A stretch of DNA of 32,323 bases from Paraglomus occultum (taxonomy: Eukaryota; Glomeromycota; Glomeromycetes; Paraglomerales; Paraglomeraceae), in NCBI GenBank assembly GCA_910592205.1, contig CAJVPJ010000244.1:1-32323 (forward strand), given 5' to 3'. Each line of letters starts with the position of its first letter. The first letter of the stretch is position 1. The notes below the pieces were generated by a model. It made no database searches. It saw only the letters and a program-made list of their open reading frames with translations, and was not told the DNA's origin. The position numbers were made by a program, and so were the translations under genes. Positions 1-10,380 of the stretch are shown here, piece by piece.

Positions 1-2152
1 TTCTTAACATTCAGTAGCGACCGTTTAACAGATGGGAGAAGTGGAATCACAACTCGATAACGACAAGCCATTGACGACGATGAAACCCTTAACGACCATA
101 CAAATAAGAGCGTTAAATTACAACTCTTTATTACGAATATGACACAAGCAAGTCATTAATGGCGGCGGAACTCTTAATACTCAATAACGATACATAATCG
201 ACGCGAGTTTAGCTTGTAAACATTTGACCGCACATACGACGCAACACAAACAAGTTATTCCGCCCAACAAAGTCATTTAAATATGCAACGCGACCAGCTT
301 CTACCACCACTCCCATATGCACACATACGAAGGAGTTTGGAAAGGTTGTTATTGTACGTACATCGTTAACTATTCATTTTTTCAACAAACAGGTTATCAT
401 ACCGTTATTTACTTATCTGCAAATATTTTTTTTCTCTTTTTTTACAGCTTTATCGATCAAAGCTATTGCACCACAAACTCGCTTAACTAGGTTAGTCTTT
501 TGTCTCCACCAGCGGACAGGATGCGGATCAAGAACAAATAGCGAGTAGTTACGGGTCTCGCCACTTTCCGTGTGACACCGGCGGTGATGTAATCCCGGCA
601 TGGGTCCTGAGGAAGTGAGTCACGGGGGATGCCCGGATCACACTCGGACATCTCCTTTCTTCTCTTTTTTACTGCACACAGCTTTAGGTGACGGGTAGAA
701 GGTTTTGGCAATTATAAAGGTAAGTTTGCATTGTTTTACGCGATATACTAACTCTACTTTCTTTTTTTTCTTTCTTCCCCCTTTTTCTTTTCCCTGGTGG
801 GTTCGCGGGGTGATCGGATCCAATGGTACACGCGGTAGTGGAAACGAGCTCGAGGGACCCGTACGGTAATTGCTTTGCTATTAATCAATGATCTGTCCTT
901 GAAGTTTAGAGACAAGAAACCAGCGAGAGCAATAGCTTACGATTATTTATCTCGTTATGTAATTTTAGTTTAAATTTAATTGTAATACAATAATATTGGT
1001 ATTATTATATATTAACGATAGTATTTAAAATATTTATTATAATTTTGGTGTAAAAGTACAAAAAAAATATATAAATATGTTTATAAAAAACTAAAACGCT
1101 AATGTACAAAAAACGTGCATATTCTCAAAATATTATAAATGAAATTTTATTAAAATTTTACTCACTGGAAGAAATTCGTCATCAGTTTATTGTCAAGAAA
1201 TTTTTATTGGACGTTTGCAGTATTTTCATTTAATTTGTTGGCTATTTTGAAAAACAATTATTTATTATTTATTTTTATGCTGTTTATAATAATTATTTTA
1301 TAAAATTTAATTAAATTTATGTTAATTAAATTTTTTTAATTAGAATTTTATATTTAGCGATTTTTTTCTCTTGATAATTTCATAAGTTATTATTTTTTAT
1401 CTTGATATTTTTCGAAAATTTGGTATTATTGGTCTTAAAACGTATGAAGCAATTTTTTCTCCTTGGATTTTCTTTAGAATGCTTCTGATTGTGTTATCAT
1501 TCTTTGGCTCCATAGTGGATTTGATTTCATATTTATATTTTTTTTTTATATGGAGATAGGCCTACATTATTATGTATTAGTGATAATAAATAAAAAATGC
1601 GAAATTTGTTTATCATTACAAATATGGCAAGCGATTTGTTTATGTTCTACAAGCATTTCATTTTCATGTGATTATTATTACTAGATTAGTACAACCGCGA
1701 GACAATTTTGCTTTTTTTAGATGTGTCTTAATTAATACCAAAAATAATATGGGCAATAGTAAATAACCTGATACTGCAAAGATGTAAGAATAACGGTATG
1801 TTAATAGCTCAGGATGGAGAGAACTCGTTTCTAAAACATTTGGATAGCGATCCTGTTCTCAAAGAATGCTTGCGGTGTCCTAAATGTGGGCATCGATAAC
1901 ACCATACAAGATCGCACATCTGATGACTTGTAGGAATTCAAAGTCCAGCCCCCCTGATCAAATCCCATTAGGCGTTGACTCCAAAAGCATAAAACTCGAA
2001 ACATATTTACATGTATGTGCACATTGTATTTGATTTACTTTTATAGACCAATAACTTACAAGAATAGGGGGAAAGAGAAAGTTTTATAAAAATAAAAAAA
2101 AAAAAGGCTCGAGAGGACGGTTCACAGAATAGACATCAGAATATATACGCTC
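1..2152. other. Gene-poor AT-rich stretch
   Basis: I see no convincing gene here. Short minus-strand frames at 413-823 are low-complexity (Lys/Arg-rich because of T/C runs on the plus strand). Positions 960-1700 are extremely AT-rich with long T and A runs. Positions 1-200 contain several spaced 'taacgac'-like motifs without clear repeat structure. At 1810-1990 the minus strand can be read as a short Cys/His-containing fragment (C-x2-C then H residues), but it is interrupted by stops and too short to assign. One dispersed repeat copy lies at 514-602 and is listed separately. Confidence 0.6.
514..602. repeat. Dispersed repeat, copy A
   Basis: This GC-richer block resembles a second block at 25941-26040 in the same orientation. 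Shared stretches in order include 'tgcggatc', 'gtagttac', 'cgcc' and 'cggtga', with roughly two thirds of positions matching by eye over about 90 bp. Both copies stand out from the AT-rich surroundings. The nature of the repeat is unknown; no tRNA-like A/B boxes were found. Confidence 0.45.
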
Positions 2153-3802
2153 TTAGTTATCTTCAGCGCGCACATGTTCATAAACAGATCCTACAATCTT
2201 CAATGCCTCTGCTCGTTTACGTTGTATACTTTTTGGGACAGTAGGATCGGACAATACACGGTCACATACTTCCCTGAGTACACTCTCAACTTCAAGTTTC
2301 GAACCTTTCCATAAAGTTTCCAATCCCTTGAAAAAGGAAGCCAAGTTAACATACAAGCAGAAACTAAATGTAACAAAACTGCGGTTCTTACTTTATTGGC
2401 GGCTGCTTCCTCTAATCTTGACTTTTCGGCATCATTCACGCCCTTCTTCTCAGCCTCTTGCAACTGCGTGAAAGACTGCTGAAGATCAATTGCTGATTTC
2501 AACGTTGAGATGGTTTCGGAGAACACGTGGCCTTTTTCTCTTATTATATGTCCAAATCTTGGTAGACCAAATATATGATCGCCGCCGAGGTGTTGTTTGG
2601 CTTTCAGAGAGTATGTGAATCCAATAGCATGTAGCAATTCAACGCCGTATGATTCCGTCTTCAATTCATCGGCTTCCTTCTCCATCCGACGTCTAAACTC
2701 GTGAGCTGCGTTCTGAGGATTGTTTGGCTTTACGTAGTAATCTAGTCTTTCTATAAGTTTGCTTACTAGCTTGTCAACACGCTCTTGTCTAATCTTCTCA
2801 CGCTCTTCGTCTTGCATATTTTTATTGTTCTCACGACGACGGCCATCTACGTCAGTCGAGTTGGCATTACTTGTTTCATCCATAGAAGCATTTTGTAAAA
2901 CCTCCTTCATATCTCGCCCAATAGATATTTCACCGATTATATCCACAAATCGATCACCTCCGAATTGCTGCTTAAAGAATTCTTCGGGATTGACTAAACA
3001 AGGCGAAAAATACAGTTCATTAATCCAGTGATAACATACTTGATCGATTGATTTACTTTCGTTGTCGAGACAGATCGAACAGCAACAACTACCAAATGAG
3101 ACGTACCAAAACCGCCTTCAGGTTGTATCTCGTTACTTTTTGCTCCATATTCGTTATATTTCCTCCTTAATTCGGGGTCTGAAAGCACTTGGTAAGCTTC
3201 TGAGATTTTTTTAAACTGAAGAAAAATTCTATTCAACTCTCTGAACAGGGACGCGTGAATCTCTTCCCATAAAAGCGCCTATGTAAAGCAGGCGCATAAA
3301 CAAATACATACCCGCTGTTCGGCATCCGGAGAATTGTTCTTATCAGGATGGTATTTTAAGGCAAGCTTGTAATATTGTCTCTTAATTTCGCTAATATCTG
3401 CTGTCACTGAAACTTCCAACAAATCATAATATTCTGTTTCTAGAGGTTCCCGATCTGTGTAAATTAGAGACAAGAGGCAGAAACAGATTGGAAGAAAGTA
3501 TATGAACTTTATAAGCATATAAACAATATTCCAAATCGGTAGCATAAACAGGGTACATCTATACAATAAACAACGTTCGTACCTGAGCCAAATCTCCGTT
3601 TGTTGTTGTTCGACATTGGTATGGACGACGGAATTCCCCCACCTTTAACTTCAAATTCGCAAATTTTCTGACATGAGTAACACTGAACAAAGATTTTTGA
3701 AGAAGGAAGCGTCGCAGAAGGAAATTCTAGTTCACTGTGACATTTTGGACAGGCTTTATGAACAAACTCTGGCCTGCGTGATTGAATTATAGGGCTTCCC
3801 AT
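2153..3802 (-). CDS. DnaJ / DnaJ-X co-chaperone (Caj1/Djp1 type) with N-terminal zinc ribbon
   Basis: Five exons on the minus strand: 3802-3583, 3454-3312, 3215-3107, 2993-2392, 2326-2153. All junctions are GT/AG, phases agree, and the product is 415 aa. Residues 18-44 hold two CxxC pairs (C18/C21, C41/C44), a small zinc-ribbon-like unit. The J domain follows (from about residue 80; [31 protein letters not shown]). Then comes the DnaJ-X region with the family signature [16 protein letters not shown] and a long helical, charged middle. J proteins stimulate Hsp70 ATPase; yeast Caj1 and Djp1 have this J plus DnaJ-X layout, and Djp1 assists peroxisomal import. I chose ATG 3802 because the frame upstream has no other ATG and a GTAAGT lies at about 3840, which could mark a 5'UTR intron. 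The introns are 128, 96, 113 and 65 nt. The gene diverges from UHRF1 with about 500 bp between the start codons. Confidence 0.9.
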
Positions 3803-3909
3803 TGCTTGGAGAGAGAAGAAACTTTGCGAGCGGAAGTAACTTACCAAGAATTGTCAAATTTGCGTGCTAATTTGCCGCCCTAGGTAACGATCTTCAAAAT
3901 GACGCATAT

Positions 3910-3944
3910 CCAATCACGAGCATTCTTCGCGTATGATTATAAAA
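3910..3944 (+). promoter_or_regulatory. CCAAT and TATA-like boxes in the divergent promoter
   Basis: CCAAT at 3910-3914 and TATAAAA at 3938-3944 lie on the plus strand between the DnaJ and UHRF1 starts. A second TATAAAAT is at 4277-4284, only 27 nt before the UHRF1 ATG. Either could drive UHRF1. The call rests on motif matches only. Confidence 0.3.
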
Positions 3945-4310
3945 CGCGCGACAGGCTGTTTTGTTAGATCTGCTTCGTTTCCACAGCGAATATTTAGTGT
4001 GCATGCACCAACCTTGTACGTCCCTTACGTTAAGAGACTCTATTTCCGAACGCTTCCATGACCCACAAAACATTAACCAAAGTCTTCTCAGATTCTATGA
4101 AACGCGTGACATGGCAACTCCGATATTATCATGTGATTATGCAGCACGTTCGGTGGCTCGCGTCTTGGTCTACCAAAAAAACAACAACTTCCATATATAA
4201 TTGTGGTGGCTACACCGTCTACCCTTTTCCCGTTAACCGACTGAATTCGAACTCAGGACAATTGACCTTACGAATCTATAAAATTTGCCATCTTCTTAAT
4301 AAACGTAACT

Positions 4311-6230
4311 ATGGTTCACTTGTATGTGAAAACCCAAGATCGGAAGGAGAGAATAGAATTCGGATTAACGAAACGTGTCGAAGATCTTCGACCCACAGTA
4401 GCCAAGTTATTTGGCGAGCACGTATTTCCGCCCGAAAGGCAACGTCTTATATACCTGGGCAAGCAATTGGAAAATGGATACACGTTATTCGACTACAATG
4501 TTAAACACGAGAGCACGATACTGTTGTTTCAGAAACCCTTTGTCGATCTTGAATCGCTTAGAGACCTGGATGTGAGAGTAGTAATTGATAATGACACTAC
4601 CAGCACTCCTAACGCGAGCACGGATAACAGTACTGATGCCGATAATGTCAACAATGACAAGGAGAATCAGGAATCAAGCATAAATTTTCAAAATTCAACT
4701 TGTGACGTCCAGGGAAAGACAAGTCTCAAGTGTGTTGAAGCAGCTAGTGCCAAGACTGCCAGTACTTCTGATGCCAACAAAACAACGGAAACTACTGCAG
4801 AGGATTATTACTGCACAACTTGCAAAAATGTTGCCTCCAAGAAATGTAAGGAATGCGGATGCTTTGAATGTGGCGGAAAGGACGATGAACCAAAGACAAT
4901 TGTCTGCGATGAGTGCCAGTATTATTTCCATCTATATTGTTTGAAACCACCACTGGAAAGCGTGCCTGAAGGTGACTGGTATTGCCCTTATTGTTGTCAT
5001 AATAATGATGACATTATCACCCCTGGTAAAGGCATTAATATTTCCAGTACGAAAAAATCAAAGATGCCATCAGCTACGCAAACTAAACAATGGGGTGGGG
5101 GGATGGCATGTGCTGGAGTGTCAAAGAAATGCGAGATTGTAGACAAAAATCATCGCGGAAAGATTCCTGGTGTGCCTGTTGGTTGTACTTGGCTATATCG
5201 AATACATTGTTCCGAATCTGGCGTACATCGTCCTCCCGTTGGAGGAATTCATGGCAACTCTGATGTTGGGGCAGTATCAGTCGTATTAGCGGGAGGATAT
5301 CCTGAGGATGTTGATAATGGAGATGAATTCACATACACCGGCTCTGGTGGGCGTGACCTGAAGACGGGGAATAAACGAACAGCTAAGCAGGACAGTGATC
5401 AGACGCTCACCCGCGCTAATTTATATTTAGCTCAAACATGCGATATACCTGTAAACGATAAAGTTGGTGCGGTCGCAAAGAATTGGAGGAAAAGTAAGCC
5501 AATTAGAGTAGTCCGAAGCTACAAGTTAGCAAAACATAATCCCAAGTATGCTCCAAAGGCAGGGCACAGATACGATGGATTGTATAAGGTAGTGAAATAT
5601 TGGCCCGAGAAAGGAGTTGCTGGATATAGAGTTTGGAGATTTCTGTTGCGTAGGGACGACGACGAGCCCGCTCCATGGACCGAAGAAGGTCAGCGATATA
5701 TAGAACAGCTTGGACTACAGACATGTGTTTCGGGGGGAGCCGGAGATAAAAGGAAAACGGATGCTGATGAGTCGAGTGATAACGAGCTGTCTCCGAGAAA
5801 GAAGGCGTTAATACGTACATATACTCCATCTGATAAGATATTAGCATTGATTGAGAAGGATAGCCGTAACGCGAGAGCTTGGAAGAGTTTGTTGCGGATC
5901 GATGTTACAAATGAAGCCGAATTTCTCGCGCAAATAATGGAGGAATTTAAGTGTAATGTGTGTCAGGATCTGGTCCAAAATCCTGTCACCACTCTATGTT
6001 CGCACAATGCGTGCAAGGAGTGTTTAATTAAAGCAATTGTTTCATACGATTCAAAGTGCCCAACATGTAGGGAGAGCTTGAGTGAGAAAAATGATGACAA
6101 TGCATACTGCGAGCCTAAATTAGAAGTAAATAATGATCTTGTAGCTGTATTTAGGGAGCTTATCCCTGCGTATAAAGCTTCCAGTACGAAGAAAAAGACG
6201 ACGAAGAAGACATCAAAGTCTAGAAAGTGA
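4311..6230 (+). CDS. UHRF1: UHRF1-type hemimethylated-DNA reader and E3 ligase (UBL-PHD-SRA-RING)
   Basis: A single open frame of 639 aa with no intron. Domains: ubiquitin-like 1-77 (RLIYLGKQLENGYTLFDYNV); PHD about 168-230 with Zn ligands C179, C182, C184/C187, C199, C202, H207, C210, C225, C228; SRA/YDG about 282-450 (GVHRPPVGGIHG, LAGGYPEDVD, FTYTGSGGRDL, the NKR finger at 354-356, YDGLYKVVKYWPEKG, LLRRDDDEPAPWT); RING about 548-586, C3HC4 (C548, C551, C563, H565, C568, C571, C583, C586). A Lys/Ser-rich tail follows. In animals the SRA flips 5-methylcytosine out of hemimethylated CG, while the RING ubiquitinates histone H3 to recruit DNMT1. The tandem-Tudor domain of animal UHRF1 is absent; 85-165 is Ser/Thr/Asp-rich linker. 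The PHD carries CDECQ where human UHRF1, as I recall it, has CDECD, so H3R2 reading may differ. The gene is intronless among intron-rich neighbours. The domain calls are secure; the function is inferred from the family. Confidence 0.95.
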   Translation: MVHLYVKTQDRKERIEFGLTKRVEDLRPTVAKLFGEHVFPPERQRLIYLGKQLENGYTLFDYNVKHESTILLFQKPFVDLESLRDLDVRVVIDNDTTSTPNASTDNSTDADNVNNDKENQESSINFQNSTCDVQGKTSLKCVEAASAKTASTSDANKTTETTAEDYYCTTCKNVASKKCKECGCFECGGKDDEPKTIVCDECQYYFHLYCLKPPLESVPEGDWYCPYCCHNNDDIITPGKGINISSTKKSKMPSATQTKQWGGGMACAGVSKKCEIVDKNHRGKIPGVPVGCTWLYRIHCSESGVHRPPVGGIHGNSDVGAVSVVLAGGYPEDVDNGDEFTYTGSGGRDLKTGNKRTAKQDSDQTLTRANLYLAQTCDIPVNDKVGAVAKNWRKSKPIRVVRSYKLAKHNPKYAPKAGHRYDGLYKVVKYWPEKGVAGYRVWRFLLRRDDDEPAPWTEEGQRYIEQLGLQTCVSGGAGDKRKTDADESSDNELSPRKKALIRTYTPSDKILALIEKDSRNARAWKSLLRIDVTNEAEFLAQIMEEFKCNVCQDLVQNPVTTLCSHNACKECLIKAIVSYDSKCPTCRESLSEKNDDNAYCEPKLEVNNDLVAVFRELIPAYKASSTKKKTTKKTSKSRK

Positions 6231-6791
6231 ATGACACAAATCATCCCGCATAGTATTAAAAAGTAAGGATAAGGTTAATAACAAAAAGCGGGCATAAAAA
6301 TTGATGTAAAAAAAATAATGATATGGAAGCAATAAAAAAAAGTGGCTTAATTCTCGCTAATAATAGATCAGTACTGACATTGACATTAGTAGTCTGAATG
6401 ATTTACGTATATTAGTAGTGTATTATTGTAATTACAACGTCACGGCAATAATATTAGTATCACATTGATAATAAATACACGACAGGGCTTTGATTCATGT
6501 CATTTCATCATTTATTACAAGGCCGATTTAATATAAAAACAGGATGCCACTCATGTCCTACTGTGTCATGCTGATGGAAGCACAAAGTTAAATGACTGAA
6601 TACTGCTGACCCTTATCATTGAGCGAGTAGTTGTCCCAAACCACCTATCCAACTTTATAAGTAATGACTGCACTGCATGCATGAGTTCTCTTAAATTTAT
6701 ATAAAATGTGAATATAAAATAACATATAAAAGAAATGATGAGAAAATAATGACTGTCTAATGCTTCTGTATTGATCGGATATATGTGATGA
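6231..6791. other. Convergent 3' region between UHRF1 and 14-3-3
   Basis: No gene is visible. AATAAA-like signals occur on the plus strand near 6331 and 6470, suitable for UHRF1 3' processing. The two genes converge here with about 560 bp between their stop codons. Confidence 0.5.
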
Positions 6792-8158
6792 TTAAGACTG
6801 TTGATCCGTCACCTCGCTCGGCTCTTCCTCTCTAGGGGCATCAGCTTTCTCGTCTAAAGTGTGGGTGAAGGAGAGGGGAGAGAGAAACAAACATGATTAG
6901 CACACGCACAATTAAGCGGTTAAAAATTAATGCATATCATTGTCAAATACACAAGAATGAGTTATCGTAGCATATACGTACTGCTGTCTTGAATGTCAGA
7001 TGTCCACAATGTCAAATTATCTCTCAACAACTGCATAATTAATGTTGAATCTTTATAGCTTTCTTCGCTGAGCGTATCTAGTTCGGCAATCGCATCGTCA
7101 AACGCTTGTTTAGCAAGATGGCAGGCATTATCGGGCGAGTTGTGAATTTCGTAGTAGAATACAGAAAAGTTGAGAGCGAGACCAAGACGAATAGGATGGG
7201 TGGGCGCAAGCTCGGTCACCGCAATTTCGCTGGCTGCCTTGTAAGCTTCCAGAGACTTGTCAGCAGATTCACCACGCTTGTCACCCGTCGCGAATTCAGC
7301 AAGATATCTATGATAGTCGCCCTTCCTGCAATATATATAATCAACAGTAAGTAATATAGACATTAAACACAATTGATGACGTATTAATCTGAATAAAACT
7401 AACATCTTGTGGTAGAACACTTTGGATTCGCCGGTAGCAGCAGACGGAATAAGATGCTTGTCAAGGACTTGAAGAATGTCTTCACATATCTTCGACAATT
7501 CGTTCTCAATCTTTGCTCTATACTCCTTGATAAAGCCAACTTGCATCGTGTTGCCCTTCGTTTCCTCTTTCTGCTCAATTGAAGACACGATACGCCATGA
7601 AGCACGTCGGGCACCAATGACATTCTTGTAAGCAACGGAGAGAAGGTTGCGCTCTTCGACAGTGAGTTCTTGGTCTGATGAAGCAACTTGTTTCATATAC
7701 TCGACCATTTCTATTTATGGCAAGGAACAAAAAAGATAATCATCATTAGTAAATAAGGTAAAACGATAAATGTTTACAGATAATACGTTTTAGCACGGAC
7801 TATCGTTCTATCGGTTATTGATTATCTCTATCTTAATCATCTGTTATTCGGCGATGATTTCATAGCAATCATTAGACTCTGCAAAAGATCGCAATTTAAT
7901 CACCGTCTATACTAGGGCTTTATTCTCTTCTCCCAGGCCATTTAAGAACATTGAAGATAAGGATGATTTCAAGAAAAAAAGGCATATTACAGAGTTATGT
8001 CATCTTTGCCATGTAACTAACGCTGGTCATACGCGAATAGTATTATAACGGGTGCTATATGTCTAATATGGTTCATCCCTTTTACCTTCATAACGCTCAG
8101 CCTGTTCGGCAAGCTTGGCGAGGTAGACAGAGTCTTCACGCGATTGAGCTTGAGCCAT
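6792..8158 (-). CDS. 14-3-3 protein
   Basis: Four exons: 8158-8086, 7710-7404, 7325-6982, 6853-6792, giving 261 aa, a normal length for the family. The N-terminus reads [25 protein letters not shown] and continues with VEYMKQVA. The conserved [20 protein letters not shown] and [16 protein letters not shown] follow; the latter includes the Arg-Tyr of the phosphopeptide groove. [23 protein letters not shown] and a variable acidic tail (PREEEPSEV) close the protein. 14-3-3 dimers bind phospho-Ser/Thr motifs on kinases, transcription factors and metabolic enzymes. The first intron is 375 nt (7711-8085), long for this window; the others are 78 (donor GTTAGT) and 128 nt. A TATATA lies about 65-70 bp upstream of the ATG on the minus strand. 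All phases join cleanly. This corresponds to the yeast Bmh1/Bmh2 family. Confidence 0.96.
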
Positions 8159-9000
8159 TATGATATGTTCTATGGTAAACTTTATTTGTATATATGAATT
8201 GGGGAAGTGTATGAAAGTGCGGTATATAAAAATGCAAAAAAAAGTGGTTTATATCGTTAAATTATTTAAGAGTAAGAACGTCAAACGAATGCGCTCCTTT
8301 GTCTACTATTAAAACAGATGGATGGGTCAGCGGAGTAAACTCGGGTGAAAGGGCGAATCTGGTAAAGTTTGGAGCCTGTGCACCAAAAGAACTTGAGGCT
8401 CGCGCAATTATGATTGCATCATTCCTCCGTTGATGTCATACAAATATCTCTGTCACACTCTTTCATGCAACGCCACTCTTGCAAACGTATGACGAAAAGC
8501 GAACGCCACAAAGAAAATTCAGGGGGTTCGGTCCTTTTGAACTTGAAAGGGTAAACGTAACGGAAATTGTCATTCAAACAGATTGCCCATTGGACTGGTT
8601 CCACAATGCGTTTGGTCAGGCCATCGATCGAACTTTATCATCGGACAGACGAACGGGTCTGTTTAAGCGATTCATTATACATGGAATATACTAAATAGTG
8701 TATTGTTGCGACGATAGCATGTTATCATTTTATGTAACTCAACACTATGACATCGTATTCCTGTCACGCCTCCTCTTCTGATTGAGATTGATAAATTTTC
8801 TAGTTGTAGAATACTTTACTGGGTATTAACGTCTAATATTAGTCTAGTTGCGTTTCATTACCGACAACCGGAATCCTTTCTTGCTTTAATTAATACCTAC
8901 TAATTAGATATCACGGAACCGAAGTCTTCCTCAAAACCAGAAACTTACAATAAATACTACTATATTCAAAGTCATATTTCATCAAGACCGTAAAGAGCAC
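8159..9000. other. Intergenic region upstream of 14-3-3
   Basis: No gene is supported. A 71-codon plus-strand frame ends at 8694 but has no recognisable motif. A TATA-like element for the 14-3-3 gene lies near 8222-8229 on the minus strand. The rest is AT-rich without visible repeats. Confidence 0.4.
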
Positions 9001-10380
9001 ATTATGGCATTTGCTGATATAATCGAATACTGTTCTGAGTTTGTGCTCCTTCTAACATCTTGCCTTGGAAGATACTATCACGAGACCTTTTTTTCAAACT
9101 TAACAGTTTCCTCGCATCAACTAATATGAAGCGAGCCAATTCTTGAAGCGGGCTTTATATACTTCTACTAAAGAGTAACTCACACTCGTATGAATTTTTA
9201 TTGAATAGAATTTCTTTTAACACGGAAAAAATGAACGTTGGACAAAAGTGAGTCCTTCCAACCCAATGAAAAAAGAACTTCCATTTCTGTTACAAGACGA
9301 CGGATACTATTGTGTTTACAACAACGAGTTTCTTGCCACAGCTACTTTGATCCAAAGCCTAGTGAAAAGGAATAAGTGGATTTTGACGGAATTATTAATT
9401 AATTTTATAGTGTCAACACGTTCAATGAGACAACAATGTAAAACAAACCAATCTGATATATTTATAGGATACTAATACATTAAGACACTTTGATATAATA
9501 ATTTACTGATTGTGAATGTTCATCTCTGTTGCCAACAAAGCCACCAGTCAGGTACTGATAAGCGTTTCCATTCTTTGGTGTCTTTAAAAAATAAGTAACA
9601 TTAGCAAACGCGAAAATTGTCACTCATGTGTCAATCACAATAACCAGCGAAAATTAACCCAATTATGACTTGATGCAAGCCAGCACATCTGTGTTGGAAT
9701 TCTAAGTAAATAATTCGTTGCTTCATTATGAACTCGAATGCAAATCAACTAACCTTAATAGGAAGTTTATCAAGATAGCATGGCAACCTTTTATTGCTGC
9801 AATAACAGAAAGAATATTTAATGAGCATCTATCTTGAGGTTTCGTCCTCAACCTCAGATTGTACATTGTCCACTTTTTCATCTGACAGAATTTCATTCTC
9901 CGCCACTTTCTTTAGATAATCGATAGACTTTTGGTGGGCAATTTCGTTTGCAATACCCAGCCTTTTGTTTGCCATACTTAATGTTACCTCTACGCCTATC
10001 TGCTCTCCAGTCTTACTCCTTTTTGCTCAAAATAAAGTTTTACTCTATCATTATGAAAGAAATCAACTCGTTTCAGGCATCTTCTTGCAAGTTGAGAATC
10101 GTTACTTAGCGCCTCCAGTGTTTTCTGGAGTATTCTACGCCTTCTGACAAAGAATAATTGAAATACACATAAAAGTTCTTTGCCTTCAATGTGCTATGAG
10201 CGAGATGCTGACGAACATATTGAGTCACTGAGAGTCGACGCTTGTTCTTGTCCATTTCTTGGTGCGGATAGAAACGCGTAAAGACGGAATTATGACCATA
10301 CCATAAAACTTTAAGGTCGAAAATTTTTGATAACAAACGTTTTCAGGCTCAAAAAACGAATCGAAGAACCAGTTTATCTC
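9001..10380 (-). pseudogene. Decayed minus-strand gene, unknown family, several frameshifts
   Basis: Coding-like segments follow one another on the minus strand but in changing frames. Segment 1, about 10380-10310, begins EINWFFDSFFEPENVCYQ. Segment 2, about 10330-10150, includes RFYPHQEMDKNKRRLSVTQY and ends near HSTLKAKNF. Segment 3, about 10146-10000, includes LQKTLEALSNDSQLARRCLK and FEQKGVRLES. Segment 4, about 10006-9831, includes VTLSMANKRLGIANEIAHQK. Segment 5, about 9798-9479, includes LPCYLDKLPIKTPKNGNAY and LTGGFVGNRDEHSQSVNYY, possibly split by an intron (GTTAGT near 9755, AG near 9583). Segment 6, about 9150-9001, includes FILVDARKLLSLKKRSRDS. The composition looks protein-like and the order is collinear, so I read it as one eroded gene or mobile-element protein. 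I do not recognise the family. Simple splicing cannot join all segments. Confidence 0.5.

Noticed and set aside
413-823. Three overlapping minus-strand frames
   Set aside because: Composition is driven by T/C runs, the frames have no family motif, and part of the stretch is the dispersed repeat.
1810-1990. Minus-strand Cys/His fragment resembling a zinc knuckle
   Set aside because: Too short, flanked by stops, and lacks proper C-x2-C-x4-H-x4-C spacing.
8479-8694. 71-codon plus-strand frame upstream of 14-3-3
   Set aside because: No recognisable motif or splice context; probably chance.
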